64,000 nt of DNA from Magnetovibrio blakemorei. Its GTDB lineage: Bacteria; Pseudomonadota; Alphaproteobacteria; Rhodospirillales; Magnetovibrionaceae. Below are positions 16,360 to 26,589 of the stretch, one piece after another. Under the pieces are notes generated by a model. The model did not search any database and was not told where the DNA came from. It saw only the letters and a list, made by a program, of their open reading frames with translations. The stretch is from contig NZ_MCGG01000017.1 in NCBI RefSeq assembly GCF_001746755.1, forward strand, positions 1-64,000, given 5' to 3'. The first letter of the stretch is position 1. Every line of letters starts with the position of its first letter. The translations under genes were made by a program, and so were the position numbers.

Positions 16360-18525
16360 TCAGCGCTTCGGTTTTAGAACCCAGGGGCGGTCACCGCGTT
16401 CTCCGTTGACGGTTTTCACACGGATGCCTTTTGCACCTGTCGGGTCACGGCTGCCCGTGCTCAGCCACACGGCGTGGGTGCCCAGACGTTTCAAATCCGT
16501 ACTGGTGATCAAAAGATTCACCGCTGGGCAAGTGGCCTCGGGCATGTTCACCACCACCACATCCGCCGCCCAGCAATCTTCTTGCAGGGCTTCGGGGACA
16601 CGGGTGAAGGCGATGCGCTGGCCCTTGGCTTGATACAGGCACCCCAGAGCATCACACCGAAGTGCTGCCGCTTTAGGCACGCCACCCGACGGGCCCTGCT
16701 CATTCTCAGACTCTTTTGCAAACTCCGTCCACCGTCCCATATCCCCCGCAAGACCCGCGCGGCGCAGCCACACGTCGCGTTCAAATTTGGCCGTCTTCAG
16801 ACTGGAAAAGGCATAATGGCCCTGGGGCGTGCGCACGGCGGCAAGCTTGGCGTCGGCGTGAATGATGACGTCGGGCATGGACTCGGCGAACAGACTGAGC
16901 AGACCGATCGCAAAAACCGGGATGCCACCCAACCGCCATCGCCCCTGCCACAGCGCCAACCACAGCCCACCCAACGCAATCAAGACCAGTCCCCACGTCG
17001 GAAACGCAGCTACATCCGACACCGCACCCGGCCACCCGGCGACGGTGTGGGCGGTCCTCATCAAAACATCAATCCCCCAGCCCATGGGCGTCAACGCCAA
17101 ACTTTCCAGCCCCAAAGGCATCAAGGCATAAGCCACCACCGCCCAGGGCATGATCCACAAGGCGGTCACCGGGACCGCGATCAGATTGGCTGCCAAGCCA
17201 AAATCCGCCACCCGGTTAAAATGATACGCGGCAAAAAATCCGGTGGCCGCCCCGGCAACGGCGGTGGTCAAGGCGACCCCCATCATATAGCGCCCCACTT
17301 GCCCCCATTTGGTTTCTGCTGAGTGCTGCAACACGCCGCGACGGCTCAAAACTTCATACACGCCCACCAACGCCACCACGGCGGAAAACGACATCTGAAA
17401 GCTGGCCCCCAAAAGACTTTCGGGGCTCAGCACCAAGATCGCCATGGCCGCCCACGCCACCAACCGCATGGACACGGCGCGCCGATCAAACACCACCGCC
17501 AACAACACGATCGCGACCATCAAAAAGGCCCGCTGGGTGGGAACCGTAGCCCCCGCCAACAGGGCATAGGCAAACGCCGCCAAAATCGCTAGGGCGGCCG
17601 CCCACTTTTTGATCGGATAGCGCAAAGCCAGCCACGGGATCAGCGCCAGCCCCGCACGCAGGGCAAAAAACACAATGCCCGCAATCAATCCCACATGCAG
17701 GCCGGAAATCGCCAACAGATGCGCCAAACCACTGGCGCGCATGTCGTTCAGCACAGGTTCGGAGATTTCACTGCGTTCGCCGGTCATCAAGGCCATGGCA
17801 ATGGCACCGCGATCGCCGCTCTGGGCCACCCCAAACCCATCTCGCACCCGCTGGGTGATGGCGGTGCGCAGACGCTGAAAGCCAAAGCTTAAGCTGTCCA
17901 GCCCGGCATTGGGGGCCGCGCCAATCACCTTGATCTTGCCAAAGGCAAAACCGACACCCCCTAAGCCCCGAAAATAGCTTTGACGTTGAAAATCGAACGC
18001 GCCGGGCATGGCGGGTGCCGGGGGCGGCATCAAGTTGGCCCTGAGCTCAATCCAATCACCGGGCAAAAACGGCGGCTGTTCGCCCATCAACTTGATGCGT
18101 ACAGACTTGGGCGTTGCGTCGGGGCTGAGACGCGCGCTGTGCAAATGAATCAAGCTCACCCGCTGGCCATGGTCAAGAACCTCAATGCGTTCAACTTGAG
18201 CGCTGAGGCTCAACGCGCCGCTTTCCGCATTGATCACCGGGGCCGCCACCCACCAGGTGCGCAAACCCGCCACCCCCAGGCCCAACAGAACGAGCGCCAG
18301 CGCCAACACACCCGCGGCCACGATGGGGCGGTTGTGCAGGCGCAAAGCCCAAAACCCCAAAATCCCGCCGAACAACCAGCCAAACCACAGCGGCGGTTCA
18401 AACGGCAGAGAAAAATACAGCCCGATTCCCAGCCCCAACAGCACCGGAAACCATAGTGGCCAACGGTCTCGCTCCACCATAAAGGCAGCGGATATCCGGG
18501 GGAAAAATGCTCTAAAGCTCTGCAT
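16360..18525 (-). CDS. comEC: ComEC/Rec2 family DNA-uptake channel protein
   Basis: About 721 residues, multi-pass. Two N-terminal membrane helices, a periplasmic OB-like domain (LMGEQPPFLPGDWIELRANL) and the Competence domain with HLLAISGLHVGLIAGIVFF and GATVPTQRAFLMVAIVL follow one another. The extracellular metallo-beta-lactamase-like tail is short and degenerate, as in many alphaproteobacterial ComEC proteins. The family forms the inner-membrane channel for transforming DNA. The start is uncertain: ATG at 18525 (MQSFRAFFP) is used here, with 18480 (MVERDRW) possible; a TTG at 18609 is unlikely. The gene lies between lexA (convergent, 15 bases apart) and gltX (divergent). Confidence 0.88.
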   Translation of the reverse strand: MQSFRAFFPRISAAFMVERDRWPLWFPVLLGLGIGLYFSLPFEPPLWFGWLFGGILGFWALRLHNRPIVAAGVLALALVLLGLGVAGLRTWWVAAPVINAESGALSLSAQVERIEVLDHGQRVSLIHLHSARLSPDATPKSVRIKLMGEQPPFLPGDWIELRANLMPPPAPAMPGAFDFQRQSYFRGLGGVGFAFGKIKVIGAAPNAGLDSLSFGFQRLRTAITQRVRDGFGVAQSGDRGAIAMALMTGERSEISEPVLNDMRASGLAHLLAISGLHVGLIAGIVFFALRAGLALIPWLALRYPIKKWAAALAILAAFAYALLAGATVPTQRAFLMVAIVLLAVVFDRRAVSMRLVAWAAMAILVLSPESLLGASFQMSFSAVVALVGVYEVLSRRGVLQHSAETKWGQVGRYMMGVALTTAVAGAATGFFAAYHFNRVADFGLAANLIAVPVTALWIMPWAVVAYALMPLGLESLALTPMGWGIDVLMRTAHTVAGWPGAVSDVAAFPTWGLVLIALGGLWLALWQGRWRLGGIPVFAIGLLSLFAESMPDVIIHADAKLAAVRTPQGHYAFSSLKTAKFERDVWLRRAGLAGDMGRWTEFAKESENEQGPSGGVPKAAALRCDALGCLYQAKGQRIAFTRVPEALQEDCWAADVVVVNMPEATCPAVNLLITSTDLKRLGTHAVWLSTGSRDPTGAKGIRVKTVNGERGDRPWVLKPKR

Positions 18526-18700
18526 CTTAAGGTTTGTTCTATCCTTTTGAAGGGATTTCACGTAAAAAAGCGCAGCAAATGCAGCATTTGAACACTCTGA
18601 ATGCTGCAATTGCGAAAAGAGTGTGCTAGAACCTACCTAATTGGATAGGTAATACACGTTACCATTACACCAAATTTAGAGAAAGAGACTAACGGTAATC

Positions 18701-20107
18701 ATGACCGTCGTAACGCGCTTTGCGCCCTCACCCACTGGATTTTTGCATATTGGCGGCGCTCGCACGGCGCTGTTTAATTATCTGTACGCCAAGCACACTG
18801 GCGGCAAGTTTTTGCTGCGCATCGAAGACACCGACCGCCAGCGCTCCACCCAAGAAGCCGTCGATGCAATTTCCGCCGGGCTGAAATGGTTGGGCATAGA
18901 CTGGGACGGCGACATCGTTTCGCAATTCACCCGCGCCCCGCGCCATGCCGAAGTCGCGCACGCATTGCTCGACATGGGCAAAGCGTACAAATGCTATTGC
19001 ACACCCGAAGAACTCACCGACATGCGTGAAACTGCCAAGGCTGAAGGCAAGCCCATGCGCTATGACGGACGCTGGCGCGACCGTTCCTCAGGCGAAGCAC
19101 CCGAAGGCGTCGAGTATGTGGTGCGCATCAAAGCCGAACACGCGGGCGAAACCGTTGTTGAAGACTTGATCCAAGGCAAAGTGACGGTTTCCAACGGCGA
19201 AATCGACGATTTTGTCTTGCTGCGCGGCGACGGCACACCAACCTATATGCTGGCCGTGGTGGTTGACGATCACGACATGGGCGTGACCCACGTGGTGCGC
19301 GGCGACGACCACCTGACCAACACCTTTCGCCAAATGCAGATTTATGATGCCATGGGTTGGGACCGTCCGGTGTTTGCGCACATGCCGCTGTTGCACGGTT
19401 CTGACGGCAAAAAGCTGTCCAAGCGCCATGGGGCTTTGGGTGTCGAAGCCTATCGCGACATGGGTCTACTACCCGAAGCTGTGTGCAATTATTTGCTGCG
19501 TCTGGGTTGGGGCCACGGCGATGCGGAAATCATTTCCCGCGAACAAGCCATTGAATGGTTCGACGTTGTCGACGTCGGCAAATCTGCTGCACGTTTTGAC
19601 GCCGACAAACTGGCCAACATCAACGCCCACTACATGCGGGAAGCCGATGACCAACGCCTGCTCGACATCATCTGGCCCGGCGTCGAAGCGCTGCTGGGTG
19701 AGCGCCTGGCAGAAAGCGGAAAAGCCCGCGTTCTGGCTGGCATGCCCGGCCTAAAGGAACGCGCGAAGAATACACTTGAACTCACTGAAAGTGCTGCATT
19801 TTACGCACACACCAGACCCTTGGAAATGAACGAAAATGCAGCCAAGCTGCTGAACAGTCATGGGCTGAGGGCGCTGCGTCAATTGACCGATATCTTGATC
19901 GATCAGGAAGATTGGAACGCTGCCGCGTTGCAAGAAGTTGCCAAAGACTTTGCCTTTCAAGAAGAGATGAAGCTCGGCAAAATCGCGCAACCGCTGCGCG
20001 CCGCGCTCACCGGCTCAAACATCTCGCCGGGGGTGTTTGATGTTATGGAAGTTTTGGGGAAAGAAGAAAGTCTGGGGCGTCTCGCTGACGTTTTAGGGGA
20101 AGCATAA
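18701..20107 (+). CDS. gltX: Glutamate--tRNA ligase
   Basis: A 468-residue class I synthetase that charges tRNA-Glu (and possibly tRNA-Gln in organisms using the amidotransferase route). The HIGH-type motif is [20 protein letters not shown] (6-25) and the KMSKS-type motif is [14 protein letters not shown] (near 233-246), with [13 protein letters not shown] between them. Many alphaproteobacteria have two GltX paralogues; only one is in this window. It is divergent from comEC and followed by gltA in the same direction, 98 bases away. Confidence 0.95.
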   Translation: MTVVTRFAPSPTGFLHIGGARTALFNYLYAKHTGGKFLLRIEDTDRQRSTQEAVDAISAGLKWLGIDWDGDIVSQFTRAPRHAEVAHALLDMGKAYKCYCTPEELTDMRETAKAEGKPMRYDGRWRDRSSGEAPEGVEYVVRIKAEHAGETVVEDLIQGKVTVSNGEIDDFVLLRGDGTPTYMLAVVVDDHDMGVTHVVRGDDHLTNTFRQMQIYDAMGWDRPVFAHMPLLHGSDGKKLSKRHGALGVEAYRDMGLLPEAVCNYLLRLGWGHGDAEIISREQAIEWFDVVDVGKSAARFDADKLANINAHYMREADDQRLLDIIWPGVEALLGERLAESGKARVLAGMPGLKERAKNTLELTESAAFYAHTRPLEMNENAAKLLNSHGLRALRQLTDILIDQEDWNAAALQEVAKDFAFQEEMKLGKIAQPLRAALTGSNISPGVFDVMEVLGKEESLGRLADVLGEA

Positions 20108-20205
20108 CAACTGTTGTAAGAGGCGTTTCAGCGCCCAATCTGTCAGAGGAAACCCCGCCCCGCTCCGCCAAGGACCGGGCTGGCCAAAAAGAATTGTGAG
20201 GATCC

Positions 20206-21521
20206 ATGAAAAACAAAGATGTAGCCGAACACACCTTCACGCTCACCAACAACGACACAGGCGAAAGCTGGGAACTCCCGGTGCTTGAAGGCAGCGTGGG
20301 TCCCCGTGTGATTGATGTCCGACGCTTGTATGCCGACACCGGCCATTTCACCTATGACCCTGGTTTCACATCGACCGGCAGCTGCCAGTCGGGCATCACC
20401 TACATTGACGGCGACAAGGGTGAGTTGCTGTATCGTGGCTATCCCATCGAACAATTGGCCGTAGAATCCGATTATGTGGAAACCTGCTACTTGCTGATTT
20501 ACGGCGAACTGCCGACCCATGAGCAAAAGGCCAAGTTCAATCACCGCATCACCTATCACACAATGCTTCATGAACAGATCCACAAATTCTACCAAGGTTT
20601 CCGTCGTGACAGCCATCCTATGGCCGTTATGGTGGGTGTTGTTGGCGCGTTGGCGGCGTTCTATCACGACAGCACCGACATCAACGACCCACAGCACCGC
20701 TTTGTCGCCTCGACACGCATGATCGCCAAAATGCCGACCATTGCTGCCAATGCCCTGCGCTATTCCCAGGGCATGCCGTTCGTTTATCCGCGCAATGACC
20801 TGAACTATGCGGAAAACTTCCTGTACATGATGTTTTCCACCCCGTGCGAGGAATATCACGTCAATCCCATCTTGGCCCGCGCCATGGACCGGATTTTGAT
20901 TTTGCATGCCGATCACGAACAGAATGCGTCTACCTCGACTGTGCGTTTGGCCAGTTCTTCAGGTGCCAACCCGTTCGCCAGCATTTCCGCAGGCATTTCG
21001 TGCCTGGGTGGGGCCCCGCCCATGGCGGTGCCAACGAAGCAGTCTTGACCATGCTCAAAGAAATTGGCTCGGTTGATCATATTGACGAATACATCGCCCG
21101 CGCCAAGGATAAAAACGATCCTTTCCGCCTCATGGGCTTTGGCCATCGCGTCTACAAAAACTTCGATCCGCGCGCCACGGTCATGCGCAAGACCGCGCAC
21201 GAAGTTCTCAAGGAACTGGGGGCGGAAAACGATCCGCTGCTCAAGCTCGCCATGGCCTTGGAAAAGATCGCCCTGGAAGATCCGTATTTCGTGGAAAAGA
21301 AGTTGTACCCGAACGTCGATTTCTATTCGGGCATCATCTTCAGCGCCATGGGCATCCCGACCGAGATGTTCACGGTTCTGTTCGCCGTGGCCCGCACGGT
21401 CGGTTGGGTCGCGCAGTGGAACGAAATGATTGAAGATCCGTCGCAAAAAATTGGCCGCCCGCGCCAACTTTACACGGGTCAAACCACCCGCAATTATGTC
21501 AAAATGCCGGAACGAAACTAA
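20206..21521 (+). pseudogene. gltA: Citrate synthase, frameshifted (+2) before catalytic His
   Basis: Two partial frames together give a complete type I citrate synthase of about 437 residues, the TCA entry enzyme joining acetyl-CoA and oxaloacetate. The first frame runs from ATG 20206 ([19 protein letters not shown]) to [20 protein letters not shown], then goes out of frame and stops at 21048. The second frame picks up exactly at [16 protein letters not shown] and ends at 21521. It holds the catalytic His (GPAHGG), the second His (GFGHRVYK) and the Asp (NVDFYSG). The break is at about 21003-21012: tgcctgggtggggcc has two extra G compared with the expected tgcctgtggggcc. Everything else is intact, so this is either a very recent mutation or an assembly/sequencing error. 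Confidence 0.9.
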
Positions 21522-21545
21522 CGCTTTCGGCTCATAACCCTTCAA

Positions 21546-21577
21546 AACGGCGGCCCCACCGGGTCGCCGTTTTTTTT
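21546..21577 (+). terminator. Rho-independent terminator of gltA
   Basis: AACGGCG...CGCCGTT with an inner GGCCCC/GGGTC-like extension, followed by seven further T residues. It lies 25 bases after the gltA stop. Confidence 0.85.
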
Positions 21578-21684
21578 CGTAATACAATTGACGTACAATC
21601 AAATCCTTTCGCAATCGAAAGTCCATCCGTATACTCAGGCACTCGATACCCTGCCCTTTTCGTATCATCAGAGCTTTCAATTTT

Positions 21685-22836
21685 ATGCACAAACCGGGCA
21701 CCTCAGATCGGTTCATGACCGTCCGCCTTTTCATCCAAATCGTCTCCGTCATTTTTGGCGTTGAGGTCTTGGTGATGCTCGCTCTGGACGATTTGATGCA
21801 AACTTACCCGACTGTGTCAGCTCTTTTGGACGCAACGATTGTTTCCGTCTCCTTACTGATTTGTCTGGATTTGTGGGTTTTCCCGCAAATCAGAAAGGCG
21901 CAAAATGAGGCCAAGGATCAGCTCCGGCTGCAAGAGACCCTTATCAACGCCATTCCCGCCCCCGTTTTTTATAAAAATGAACTGGGCGTATACATCGGCT
22001 GCAACAAGCAGTTTGAAGCTTATCTGGGAAGGCCGCGCGAACAAATTCTCGACCGATCCGTCTTTGACGTCGCGCCTGAGGATTTAGCGGAAATCTACCA
22101 CAAAGCCGATATGGATTTGATCATTGAAGGCGGTTCACAAATTTATGAGACCGTGGTGGTACATGCGGACGGATCAAAACACGACGTCATGTTCCACAAA
22201 GCGGTTTTTGAAAAATCAAATGGCTTGGTTGGTGGCATCATCGGCGTCATGGTCGATATCACCCAACGTAAAGAATTGGAAAACAAGCTTGAGGAATTGG
22301 CCAGTCACGACACCCTAACGGGGCTGTCCAACCGTCGCGATTTTGACGCCCGCCTGGAACAAGCCCTGGCCCGCTCTCAGCGGACTCAGACACAGCTGGC
22401 CTTGCTGTTTCTTGATTTGGATGGCTTTAAGGATGTGAATGACAATCTGGGGCACTCTGCCGGCGATCAGGTTCTGCAAATCGTTGCGGAGCGTCTCACC
22501 AACATCATGCGCAAAAGCGACACCGCCGGGCGCATGGGGGGGGATGAATTCGCGGTGATTTTGGAGGGCAGCGTCACCCGTGACACGGCGGCGTTGGTGG
22601 CGGAAAAAGTCTTGGCCGAACTGGCTTCGCCCTACACGCTGAATGAAGGTGCGGTCAGCCACCTTTCCGCCAGCATTGGGATCGCTTTCGCACCGGATCA
22701 CGGGACGGAACTTGATACCCTCTTCGCCAATGCCGACAGGGCGATGTATAGCGCAAAAGACCAAGGGAAAAACCGCTTTGCCATAGCCTCAGACGATGCC
22801 TTAACAACGACAATCTCTGAGACTTCTCACAACTGA
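21685..22836 (+). CDS. Membrane PAS-GGDEF diguanylate cyclase
   Basis: A 383-residue signalling enzyme predicted to make cyclic di-GMP. Two membrane helices (about 13-35 and 45-66) form a hairpin with almost no periplasmic loop. A PAS/PAC domain (about 80-200, INAIPAPVFYKNELGVYIGC, then GVMVDITQRKELENKL) is followed by the GGDEF domain (205-370) with HDTLTGLSNRRDF. The active site GGDEF (285-289) is intact, and the inhibitory I-site RKSD (276-279) is present five residues before it, so product inhibition is expected. The start is either 21685 or the ATG ten codons later; neither has a strong ribosome site. The 3' end overlaps the convergent kinase gene by 10 bases. Confidence 0.9.
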   Translation: MHKPGTSDRFMTVRLFIQIVSVIFGVEVLVMLALDDLMQTYPTVSALLDATIVSVSLLICLDLWVFPQIRKAQNEAKDQLRLQETLINAIPAPVFYKNELGVYIGCNKQFEAYLGRPREQILDRSVFDVAPEDLAEIYHKADMDLIIEGGSQIYETVVVHADGSKHDVMFHKAVFEKSNGLVGGIIGVMVDITQRKELENKLEELASHDTLTGLSNRRDFDARLEQALARSQRTQTQLALLFLDLDGFKDVNDNLGHSAGDQVLQIVAERLTNIMRKSDTAGRMGGDEFAVILEGSVTRDTAALVAEKVLAELASPYTLNEGAVSHLSASIGIAFAPDHGTELDTLFANADRAMYSAKDQGKNRFAIASDDALTTTISETSHN

Positions 22837-23366
22837 TTTATAAAGTGCTGGACGATCATCTCCGCCAGCTCGGGGCGCTTTTTATCCTCGATTTCCAGCG
22901 TAAAATCGGCGGCATTTTCATAAAACGGCAAACGCCGCCTCATGATTTCTTCTGCTGACTTGGTTTCATCCAAATTGGGCCGTTCGGCCTTGTCTTTAAC
23001 CTTGTCCACCAAGGTTTTGATGTCGCCCTTGAGCCACACAACGGCACCGCCCTTTTTCAGCGCATCGACTTTACGCTTGGAATAGATTTCGTTGCCGTTT
23101 TTATCCAAATCCACAATGACGCCGCCGCCGCAATCGACAATCACGCCATCCATGTTGGCGATTTTTTTCACCACCGCATATTCCATATCGCGAAAGGCGC
23201 GCCAGTCGCCTTTGGACTTGGCAATGATCTCGGCAATGGTTTTGCCGCCGTTTTCATATTCGATCAAAGTGTCCGTCGACAGCACAGTGCGCTTCGTGAG
23301 TACCGCCAAGCGCCTTGAAACATTCGATTTCCCGGCACCGCGCATGCCAATAATGATAATATTCAT
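22827..23366 (-). CDS. Shikimate kinase-like P-loop kinase
   Basis: A 179-residue kinase of the shikimate kinase fold. Walker A is GMRGAGKSN (7-15), then LSTDTLIEYENGGKTIAEII, in which D32 is at the position of the shikimate/metal-binding Asp. WRAFRDMEYAVVKKI, DCGGGVIVD (the GGG shikimate loop) and a lid with RPNLDE follow. It could phosphorylate shikimate, but the insertion DKNGNEIYSKRKVD and the gene context (not beside aroB) leave room for a paralogue with another substrate. The last gene of the lpx-gloA direction, 5 bases after gloA, so probably cotranscribed. Confidence 0.78.
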   Translation of the reverse strand: MNIIIIGMRGAGKSNVSRRLAVLTKRTVLSTDTLIEYENGGKTIAEIIAKSKGDWRAFRDMEYAVVKKIANMDGVIVDCGGGVIVDLDKNGNEIYSKRKVDALKKGGAVVWLKGDIKTLVDKVKDKAERPNLDETKSAEEIMRRRLPFYENAADFTLEIEDKKRPELAEMIVQHFINQL

Positions 23367-23371
23367 GACCT

Positions 23372-23791
23372 TTATGATTTCCGTTCAATCAGTTCGATCT
23401 TGTAGCCATCGGGGTCTTCGATAAAGGCGATAACGGTGGTGCCATGCTTCATCGGGCCTGGAGCACGAGGAATGGGCACACCTTCTTTTTGCAGGTCATC
23501 GCAAACCGCATAAATGTCCGGAACTGCGATCGCCAAATGACCAAATCCACTGCCCAGTTCATAAGGTTGATCTTGATCCCAATTGTGGGTCAGTTCGATC
23601 ACCGTGTTGTTTTGCTCTTCCCCGTAACCGACAAAAGCCAGGGTGAATTTGCCTTCGGGGTAATCGGAGCGCCGCAACACCTTCATGCCCAAATGGCGGG
23701 TGTAAAAATCTATGGATTTGTCCAAATCGCGGACCCGGATCATGGTGTGCAAAAAGCGAAAGGCCTGCGTATCTGTACCAATCGTGTCCAT
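23372..23791 (-). CDS. gloA: Lactoylglutathione lyase (glyoxalase I)
   Basis: A 139-residue glyoxalase I that isomerises the methylglyoxal-glutathione hemithioacetal to S-lactoylglutathione. The VOC fold is visible as two beta-alpha-beta-beta-beta units. Metal ligands expected from the family are the His in RFLHTMIRV, the Glu in NTVIELTHNW, the His in SGFGHLAIAV and the Glu in DGYKIELIE. The ATG at 23791 lies one base after the lpxB stop, with its ribosome site AGGAGGAAAA inside the end of lpxB, so translation is coupled. Confidence 0.94.
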   Translation of the reverse strand: MDTIGTDTQAFRFLHTMIRVRDLDKSIDFYTRHLGMKVLRRSDYPEGKFTLAFVGYGEEQNNTVIELTHNWDQDQPYELGSGFGHLAIAVPDIYAVCDDLQKEGVPIPRAPGPMKHGTTVIAFIEDPDGYKIELIERKS

Positions 23792-23792
23792 G

Positions 23793-24977
23793 TCAGTTTT
23801 CCTCCTGAAGGGCTTGGTGTAAAACGCTGAGCACCACATCCGCCGCGCGGTCCCCCGGTGGCGGCCCGCCCAGCCCCAATTGCGTTAAGGCTTCTATCGC
23901 GCTGTGGCGTTGTGCCGTGCGCGCCCTCTCATCGGTCAGCAAACGTTCCAATTCTTGGGCGAGGTTGTCGGCTGTGCACTGGTCTTGAATAAATTCCGGT
24001 ACCGCTTCGCGATGAAGACAGATGTTGATCAGATTGGCATAAGGGGTCTTGATCAGCAACCGCCCCAAAAATGCCGTGAGCGCGTTGACCCGGTAGCCGA
24101 TCACATGAACAACCCCGGCCATCGCCAATTCCAGCGTCACCGTGCCGCTGGCGGCCAAGGCCGCGTCTGACGCCACATAAGCCTCAGCCTTTTCGTCTTG
24201 GCCCACCACATGCGTTGGCACGGCCCAAGACGAGACGGTTTGGGCAATCTTGCCGTGCAGATGTGCAACGGCGGGGATCACCACCACCAAATCCGGAATG
24301 TGCGTATAAAGACGCTGCATGGTCTCGCCAAAGACCTCCAACAAACGCTCCACCTCTCCGCTGCGGCTGCCGGGCAGCACGCACATGACTTTCGTTTCCG
24401 CCCCAATGGCGTGACGGCTGCGAAAGGCGGCCCTCCCGGCCTCGTCGATCTGACGGGTCACCACCGGATGACCGACAAAAGTGGCGTCCAATCCAACGGC
24501 GTGAAAATACGGCGGCTCAAAAGGCAACAGACACAGCAAATGGTCCAGGAATTTGGCTACCTTGGCCGCCCGACCGGAACGCCACGCCCACACACTGGGG
24601 GCAACATAGTGAACGATGGGTATACTGAAACTCCGGGCTTTGATTTTTTTGATGACCCGAAAGCAAAAGTCCGGAGCGTCGATGGTGATCAAAACGTCCG
24701 GCTTCAAGCGTTCAATTTCATCCGCGGTTTCACCCATGCGGCGCAACAGTGTCGGTAACTTGGGGATCACTTCAAACACCCCCATGACCGCCAAATCTTG
24801 CATGGGAAACAGGCTTGAAAGCCCCTCAGCCGTCATTTCCGGACCTCCCACTCCGGCAAAACGCACCTTGTCGTGTGTTTTGTCCCGCAACGCGCCCATC
24901 AAGCTGGCGCCCAGGGCATCGCCGGAATTTTCGCCCGCAATCAAGAACACCAGGGGTGAAGAAAGCTCCGTCGTCAT
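23793..24977 (-). CDS. lpxB: Lipid-A-disaccharide synthase
   Basis: A 394-residue GT19 glycosyltransferase that joins lipid X and UDP-diacylglucosamine to make the lipid A disaccharide at the inner membrane. Signatures: LIAGENSGDALGASLMGALR (12-31), FAGVGGPEMTAEGL, ITIDAPDFCFRV, YVAPSVWAWRSGRA and LLPFEPPYF, VGHPVV, and VLPGSRSGEVERLL. The ATG overlaps the lpxI stop (ATGA). It is the end of the lpxD-fabZ-lpxA-lpxI-lpxB run. Confidence 0.96.
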   Translation of the reverse strand: MTTELSSPLVFLIAGENSGDALGASLMGALRDKTHDKVRFAGVGGPEMTAEGLSSLFPMQDLAVMGVFEVIPKLPTLLRRMGETADEIERLKPDVLITIDAPDFCFRVIKKIKARSFSIPIVHYVAPSVWAWRSGRAAKVAKFLDHLLCLLPFEPPYFHAVGLDATFVGHPVVTRQIDEAGRAAFRSRHAIGAETKVMCVLPGSRSGEVERLLEVFGETMQRLYTHIPDLVVVIPAVAHLHGKIAQTVSSWAVPTHVVGQDEKAEAYVASDAALAASGTVTLELAMAGVVHVIGYRVNALTAFLGRLLIKTPYANLINICLHREAVPEFIQDQCTADNLAQELERLLTDERARTAQRHSAIEALTQLGLGGPPPGDRAADVVLSVLHQALQEEN

Positions 24978-25801
24978 GGTTTCACCCCAACCAAAAACAG
25001 ACCTTTGTCATCGGCGGCCTTGATTACGGCCTCGCGCCCGACAATGATGGACCCACCCGCCTCAACAACAATCCCCTTAAGTCCCGCCGCTGAGGCATAT
25101 TCAACGGTCCCCAGTCCAATGGTCGGCAAATCGGCACGGCGTTCTTGCCCCGGCTTGGTCATTTTCGCCAGCACGCCGCCCTGATCAAAACCGTTCGCCT
25201 GAGCAATGCGTTTGAGCATGGCATCGGTGCCGTCTTGATCTTCCAAGGCGACGACCTGCCCGGCTTTGGCGACGGCGGCTTGACCTTTATCCGCCCCGCC
25301 TAAGGCAAGCGCCGCGTGAACGGCCACGTCAATATCCACTTGATCGTTTTCAGAAGGACTGACTTGTCCCATAACGCCTTCGGGAGACAGCAATTCCGGC
25401 AAGACTTCGTGCGCGCCCACCATGTGAAAGCCTTCTTCGCGTTCCAGAGCCGAAACAATGGTCCTGAGCACCCCGTCATCGCCTTTGTTCATGACACCAC
25501 CGGCCAAAATACGCACCGCCCGCGCGTCGGGCATCAACGCCGTCATGGATGGACGGTGGATGCGTCCGGCCATCACCAAGTCAATAACTTGCGCGTCTTT
25601 CAAGGCTTGGATGGATTTTCCCGCTGCGCCCAGGCGCACCCAAGCGTGATCAACGCCGGCCACGGTCTGGGCATCGCATTGATCTTTAAAGGCAATGACA
25701 AAGACTTCGCGTCCGTTTTTTTGGCACGCCTGAATCAACAGCCGGGGCAGATCACCGCCACCGGCGAGGATGCCCAACTTTGGCGCGTCAGGAAGCATCA
25801 T
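24974..25801 (-). CDS. lpxI: UDP-2,3-diacylglucosamine pyrophosphatase (LpxI type)
   Basis: A 275-residue LpxI (former DUF1009), the alphaproteobacterial replacement for LpxH. It cleaves UDP-2,3-diacylglucosamine to lipid X and UMP. The N-terminal domain begins LGILAGGGDLPRLLIQAC. The C-terminal domain holds SENDQVDIDVA, GQVVALEDQDGTDAML and KPGQERRADLPTIGLGTVE, the conserved core of the family. It overlaps lpxA by 14 bases and lpxB by 4. The context between lpxA and lpxB settles the assignment. Confidence 0.94.
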   Translation of the reverse strand: MMLPDAPKLGILAGGGDLPRLLIQACQKNGREVFVIAFKDQCDAQTVAGVDHAWVRLGAAGKSIQALKDAQVIDLVMAGRIHRPSMTALMPDARAVRILAGGVMNKGDDGVLRTIVSALEREEGFHMVGAHEVLPELLSPEGVMGQVSPSENDQVDIDVAVHAALALGGADKGQAAVAKAGQVVALEDQDGTDAMLKRIAQANGFDQGGVLAKMTKPGQERRADLPTIGLGTVEYASAAGLKGIVVEAGGSIIVGREAVIKAADDKGLFLVGVKP

Positions 25802-26588
25802 CCATTTTCGGCTGACAGATGGAACGTGAGCTATCTTCTGCGATAAACTGGACGATTTCCATTACCGGCTCGTTGTCTTTGAACATCTCGGCAACGTCTT
25901 GCTGGCGTTCCGCCATGGTGCCTTCTTGAGCAAACAGCAAGCGATAGGCATTGCGCAAGGCATGAATGGTTTCCCGATCAAAGCCGCGGCGTTTCAGCCC
26001 CACCAGATTCAGGCCCGACAGGTGTGCGCGGTTGCCCATCACGGTGCCATATGGGATGACGTCGTTTTCAACCCCGGACATGCCGCCCAGCATGGCGTGT
26101 TTGCCGATGCGCACAAACTGATGCACCGCCGACAGTCCGCCGATGATCGCAAACTCGCCAATGTGAACATGGCCCGCCAAAGTCGCATTGTTGACCAAAA
26201 TCACATGATCTGAAATTTGGCAATCGTGGGCCACATGCGCGCCCACCATGATCAAGCAGTTGTCGCCGACTTTGGTCAGCAGGCCGCCGCCTTCGGTGCC
26301 GGGGTTCATGGTCACGTGTTCGCGAATGACGGTGTTGCAGCCGATTTCCAAGCGCGAAGCTTCGCCTTTAAACTTCAAGTCTTGGGGTTGCAACCCGATG
26401 GAGGCAAACGGAAAAATGCGGGTGTTGGCGCCAATACGGGTATCGCCGCCGACCACCACATGGCTTTCCAACTGGACGCCGTCCGCCAACTTCACCTGGG
26501 AACCGACGATGCAATACGGTCCGATGCGGACGTTATCGCCCAATTCGGCACCGTTTTCAATAATGGCCGTGGGATGAATATTGGTCAT
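25788..26588 (-). CDS. lpxA: Acyl-[ACP]--UDP-N-acetylglucosamine O-acyltransferase
   Basis: A 266-residue left-handed beta-helix acyltransferase for the first step of lipid A synthesis. Hexapeptide repeats run from NIHPTAIIENGAELGDNVRI onward. The catalytic His is expected in MVGAHVAHDCQI, near 125. The C-terminal helical domain includes GLKRRGFDRETIHALRNAYR. It follows fabZ directly (one base between stop and ATG), the standard order. Confidence 0.96.
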   Translation of the reverse strand: MTNIHPTAIIENGAELGDNVRIGPYCIVGSQVKLADGVQLESHVVVGGDTRIGANTRIFPFASIGLQPQDLKFKGEASRLEIGCNTVIREHVTMNPGTEGGGLLTKVGDNCLIMVGAHVAHDCQISDHVILVNNATLAGHVHIGEFAIIGGLSAVHQFVRIGKHAMLGGMSGVENDVIPYGTVMGNRAHLSGLNLVGLKRRGFDRETIHALRNAYRLLFAQEGTMAERQQDVAEMFKDNEPVMEIVQFIAEDSSRSICQPKMDDAS

Positions 26589-26589
26589 A

